DNA of 6,421 bases from Flavobacteriales bacterium UBA2426 (GTDB taxonomy: Bacteria; Bacteroidota; Bacteroidia; Flavobacteriales_F; PHOS-HE28), in assembly GCA_002342985.1 (NCBI GenBank), contig DDRC01000123.1, positions 1-6,421 on the forward strand. The letters run 5' to 3'. The notes under the pieces are model-generated. The model was not told the DNA's origin. It worked only from the letters and a program-made list of their open reading frames with translations, and searched no databases. This document shows positions 4,778-6,421 of the stretch, in pieces (within the stretch, counting starts at the first letter, position 1; each line of letters begins with the position of its first letter). The translations under genes were made by a program, and so were the position numbers.

Positions 4778-6421
4778 ATGGGACCCTCGCGTGCCTTCGC
4801 CATCCTTGCCACCCTGCTCATCGGGGCCAGGGCCGATGGCCAGGCGCGCTTCATCGAGAATCGCGGACAATGGGAGGCGGGCATCCTCTACCAGGCGGAA
4901 ATGGATGGAGCGGTGGCCTGGTGCGAGCGGGACGCCATCGTCTTCGACCTCTTCGATGCCGCGGCCATGGCAGGCACACATGCCCGGGTAGAAGCGCCAC
5001 TGCCAGCGGCGATCAGACGGCATGCCGTTCGGATGCGCTTCCTCAGCGCCGATGAGGGCACGCGCCCCGAGGCGTCGGATGAGCTGCGGGGATACCACAA
5101 CTACCTTCTCGGCCGCGACCGCTCAAGGTGGGCCTCCAGAGCCAAGGGCTTCGCGCAGGTCACCTACAGACGGATCGCACCGGGATGCGATGCCGTGCTC
5201 AGGGCCGGCCGCGGAGGAGCGAAATACGACCTGGTGGTCGAAGCCGGCGCTGACCCCTCCGGCATACGCATCGCCTTCGAAGGCGCCGACAAGGTGGAGC
5301 TGCTCGGCGCATCGCTCGTGGTGCACACTTCACTGGGCAGGCTCACCGAGCGCATCCCGCTGGCCTACCAAGTCATCAACGGTGAGCAGCGGCCCGTGCA
5401 ATGCCGTTACGTGGTGCAGGATGGCATCGTCGGATTCATGCCCGGCGACTATGACACGCGGCACCCGCTGGTCATCGACCCCACCCTCTCCTTCGCCACA
5501 TACTCGGGATCATTCAGCAACAACTTCGGATACACCGCCACATTCGACCAGCTCGGATTCCTGTACGCGGGCAGCACGGCCTTCGGCAACCAGTTCCCCG
5601 TGACCCTCGGCGCCTACCAGACGCAATGGGCCGGCGGTGCGGGTCAGCAGAACGGCGGCACCGACATCGCTGTCACCAAGTACGACACCACCGGCAGCTT
5701 CCTCGTCTGGAGCACCTACCTCGGCGGCAACGGCGACGAGATGCCGCACAGTCTCTATGTGGACGGCAACGACCAGCTCGTGCTGCTCGGCACTACCGGC
5801 TCCGATGATTTCCCCACCACGGCCGGCTGCTTCGACAACAGCTTCGGCGGAGGCTCAGCGGTGACGCCGGCCGGCCTCGGCATCTCCTATCCGAACGGAT
5901 CGGACATGGTGGTGGCTCGCTTGGCCAGCGATGGCAGCGCGCTCATCGGCAGCACCTACCTCGGCGGCACGGCGAACGATGGCTTGAACTCGGCCGCCGG
6001 CCTCAAGTTCAACTATGCGGATGAGGTGCGCGGCGAAGTGCTCCTGGACCCTCAGGGCCGCGTTTGGGTGGTGAGCTGCACGCAGACGCAGAACATGCCC
6101 GTGACGGCTGACGCCGCACAGGCCGCTTACGGCGGCGGAAGCCACGATGGCTTCGTGGCGCGCTTCAATCCGCAGCTCACGCAGCTGCAATATGGCAGCT
6201 ATCTCGGGGGGACCGCAGCAGATGCGCTCTACAACGGCGACCTGGATACGCAGGGGCGGCTGTATGTGTGCGGGGGCACGTTGAGCACCAACCTGCCCGT
6301 GAGCTCCGGCGCGGTGCAGGGCGCGTTCAACGGCGGTCCGGCCGATGCCTTCGCGGCGCGCTTGAGCGTGGGCGGAAACGCGGTGGAGCGGCTAACCTAC
6401 TGGGGAAGCGCGGGCTACGAC
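4778..6421 (+). CDS. Exported DUF7948-like / SBBP beta-propeller repeat protein, 3'-truncated
   Basis: The frame is open from ATG 4778 to the window end, giving 548 visible residues with no stop. The start is supported by a signal peptide (MGPSRAF, a hydrophobic stretch, then ARA at 17-19). The mature protein opens with FIENRGQW (residues 25-32), the hallmark of the N-terminal domain I know as DUF7948 in secreted Bacteroidota proteins. That domain runs to about VIDPTLSF (232-239). SBBP-type propeller blades follow, marked by TYSG at 241-244, STYLGG at 312-317 and 392-397, SYLGG at 474-478 and TYWGS near 540-544. Linkers of the D-x-x-VARF or DAFAARL type precede them. Such proteins are often large and end in a T9SS sorting domain, which would lie beyond the window. 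A cell-surface or secreted location is likely; the binding target is unknown. The DUF number is from memory. Confidence 0.88.
   Translation, partial: MGPSRAFAILATLLIGARADGQARFIENRGQWEAGILYQAEMDGAVAWCERDAIVFDLFDAAAMAGTHARVEAPLPAAIRRHAVRMRFLSADEGTRPEASDELRGYHNYLLGRDRSRWASRAKGFAQVTYRRIAPGCDAVLRAGRGGAKYDLVVEAGADPSGIRIAFEGADKVELLGASLVVHTSLGRLTERIPLAYQVINGEQRPVQCRYVVQDGIVGFMPGDYDTRHPLVIDPTLSFATYSGSFSNNFGYTATFDQLGFLYAGSTAFGNQFPVTLGAYQTQWAGGAGQQNGGTDIAVTKYDTTGSFLVWSTYLGGNGDEMPHSLYVDGNDQLVLLGTTGSDDFPTTAGCFDNSFGGGSAVTPAGLGISYPNGSDMVVARLASDGSALIGSTYLGGTANDGLNSAAGLKFNYADEVRGEVLLDPQGRVWVVSCTQTQNMPVTADAAQAAYGGGSHDGFVARFNPQLTQLQYGSYLGGTAADALYNGDLDTQGRLYVCGGTLSTNLPVSSGAVQGAFNGGPADAFAARLSVGGNAVERLTYWGSAGYD
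5492..6421 (+). repeat. SBBP beta-propeller blade array in gene 4
   Basis: From residue 239 the protein consists of units of about 65-81 residues, each containing a (S/G)(T/S)YLGG-like turn, a strand of the LYVDGNDQLVLLGTTG or LDTQGRLYVCGGT type, an FP or LPV segment, and a DAF(V/A)AR closing strand. The DNA for two blades shares a 19-base identical in-frame stretch (5711-5729 and 5951-5969, 240 nt apart). The array is still running at the right edge, so the blade count is incomplete. Confidence 0.75.

Noticed and set aside
4765..5055. Alternative + strand frame starting at GTG 4765
   Set aside because: Its product is Arg/His/Gly-rich without motifs, whereas the overlapping frame from ATG 4778 gives a signal peptide, FIENRGQW and propeller repeats and stays open to the window end.
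1..6421. CRISPR array, tRNA, rRNA, insertion sequence or inverted terminal repeats
   Set aside because: No regularly spaced short repeats with unique spacers, no cloverleaf-like sequence in the single 61-nt gap, and no transposase motifs in any frame. The window is almost entirely coding.

Overview
The window reads as a high-GC (roughly 60% or more by eye) member of the Bacteroidota, most likely an uncultured Flavobacteriales-type bacterium. Three things point there: a gliding-motility-associated C-terminal (CHU_C, type B) sorting domain, a PorP/SprF-family outer-membrane protein, and the absence of Shine-Dalgarno sequences ahead of all three visible start codons. The lineage call is an inference from gene families and base composition, not a taxonomic match.

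All real genes are on the + strand and coding density is about 99%. (1) Positions 1-1569 hold the 3' part of a large secreted, cysteine-paired, Ig-like/PKD-like repeat protein ending in a CHU_C domain. Its start lies outside the window. (2) Positions 1566-2489 encode a PorP/SprF-family protein that overlaps gene 1 by the 4-nt ATGA. (3) Positions 2491-4716 encode a periplasmic protein with PD40 beta-propeller repeats, two PKD domains, a SPOR-like stretch and a C-terminal OmpA peptidoglycan-binding domain. It begins one base after the stop of gene 2. (4) After a 61-nt gap with a Bacteroidota-like -7 promoter element, positions 4778-6421 hold the 5' part of a second exported protein. It has an N-terminal domain of the DUF7948 kind followed by SBBP (beta-propeller) repeats, and it runs off the right edge.

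Genes 1-3 look like one transcriptional unit: a type IX secretion system (T9SS) type-B substrate or adhesin, its probable dedicated SprF-like partner in the outer membrane, and an OmpA-type protein that could tie the complex to peptidoglycan. This matches a known Bacteroidota layout (compare the sprB-sprF neighbourhood of Flavobacterium johnsoniae). It is therefore a variant of a described theme rather than a clearly new system. Gene 4 is a probable further cell-surface protein; whether it carries a T9SS sorting domain cannot be seen because its C-terminus is missing.

I saw no RNA genes, mobile elements, CRISPR arrays or convincing terminators. The long minus-strand open frames are high-GC shadows of the real genes.
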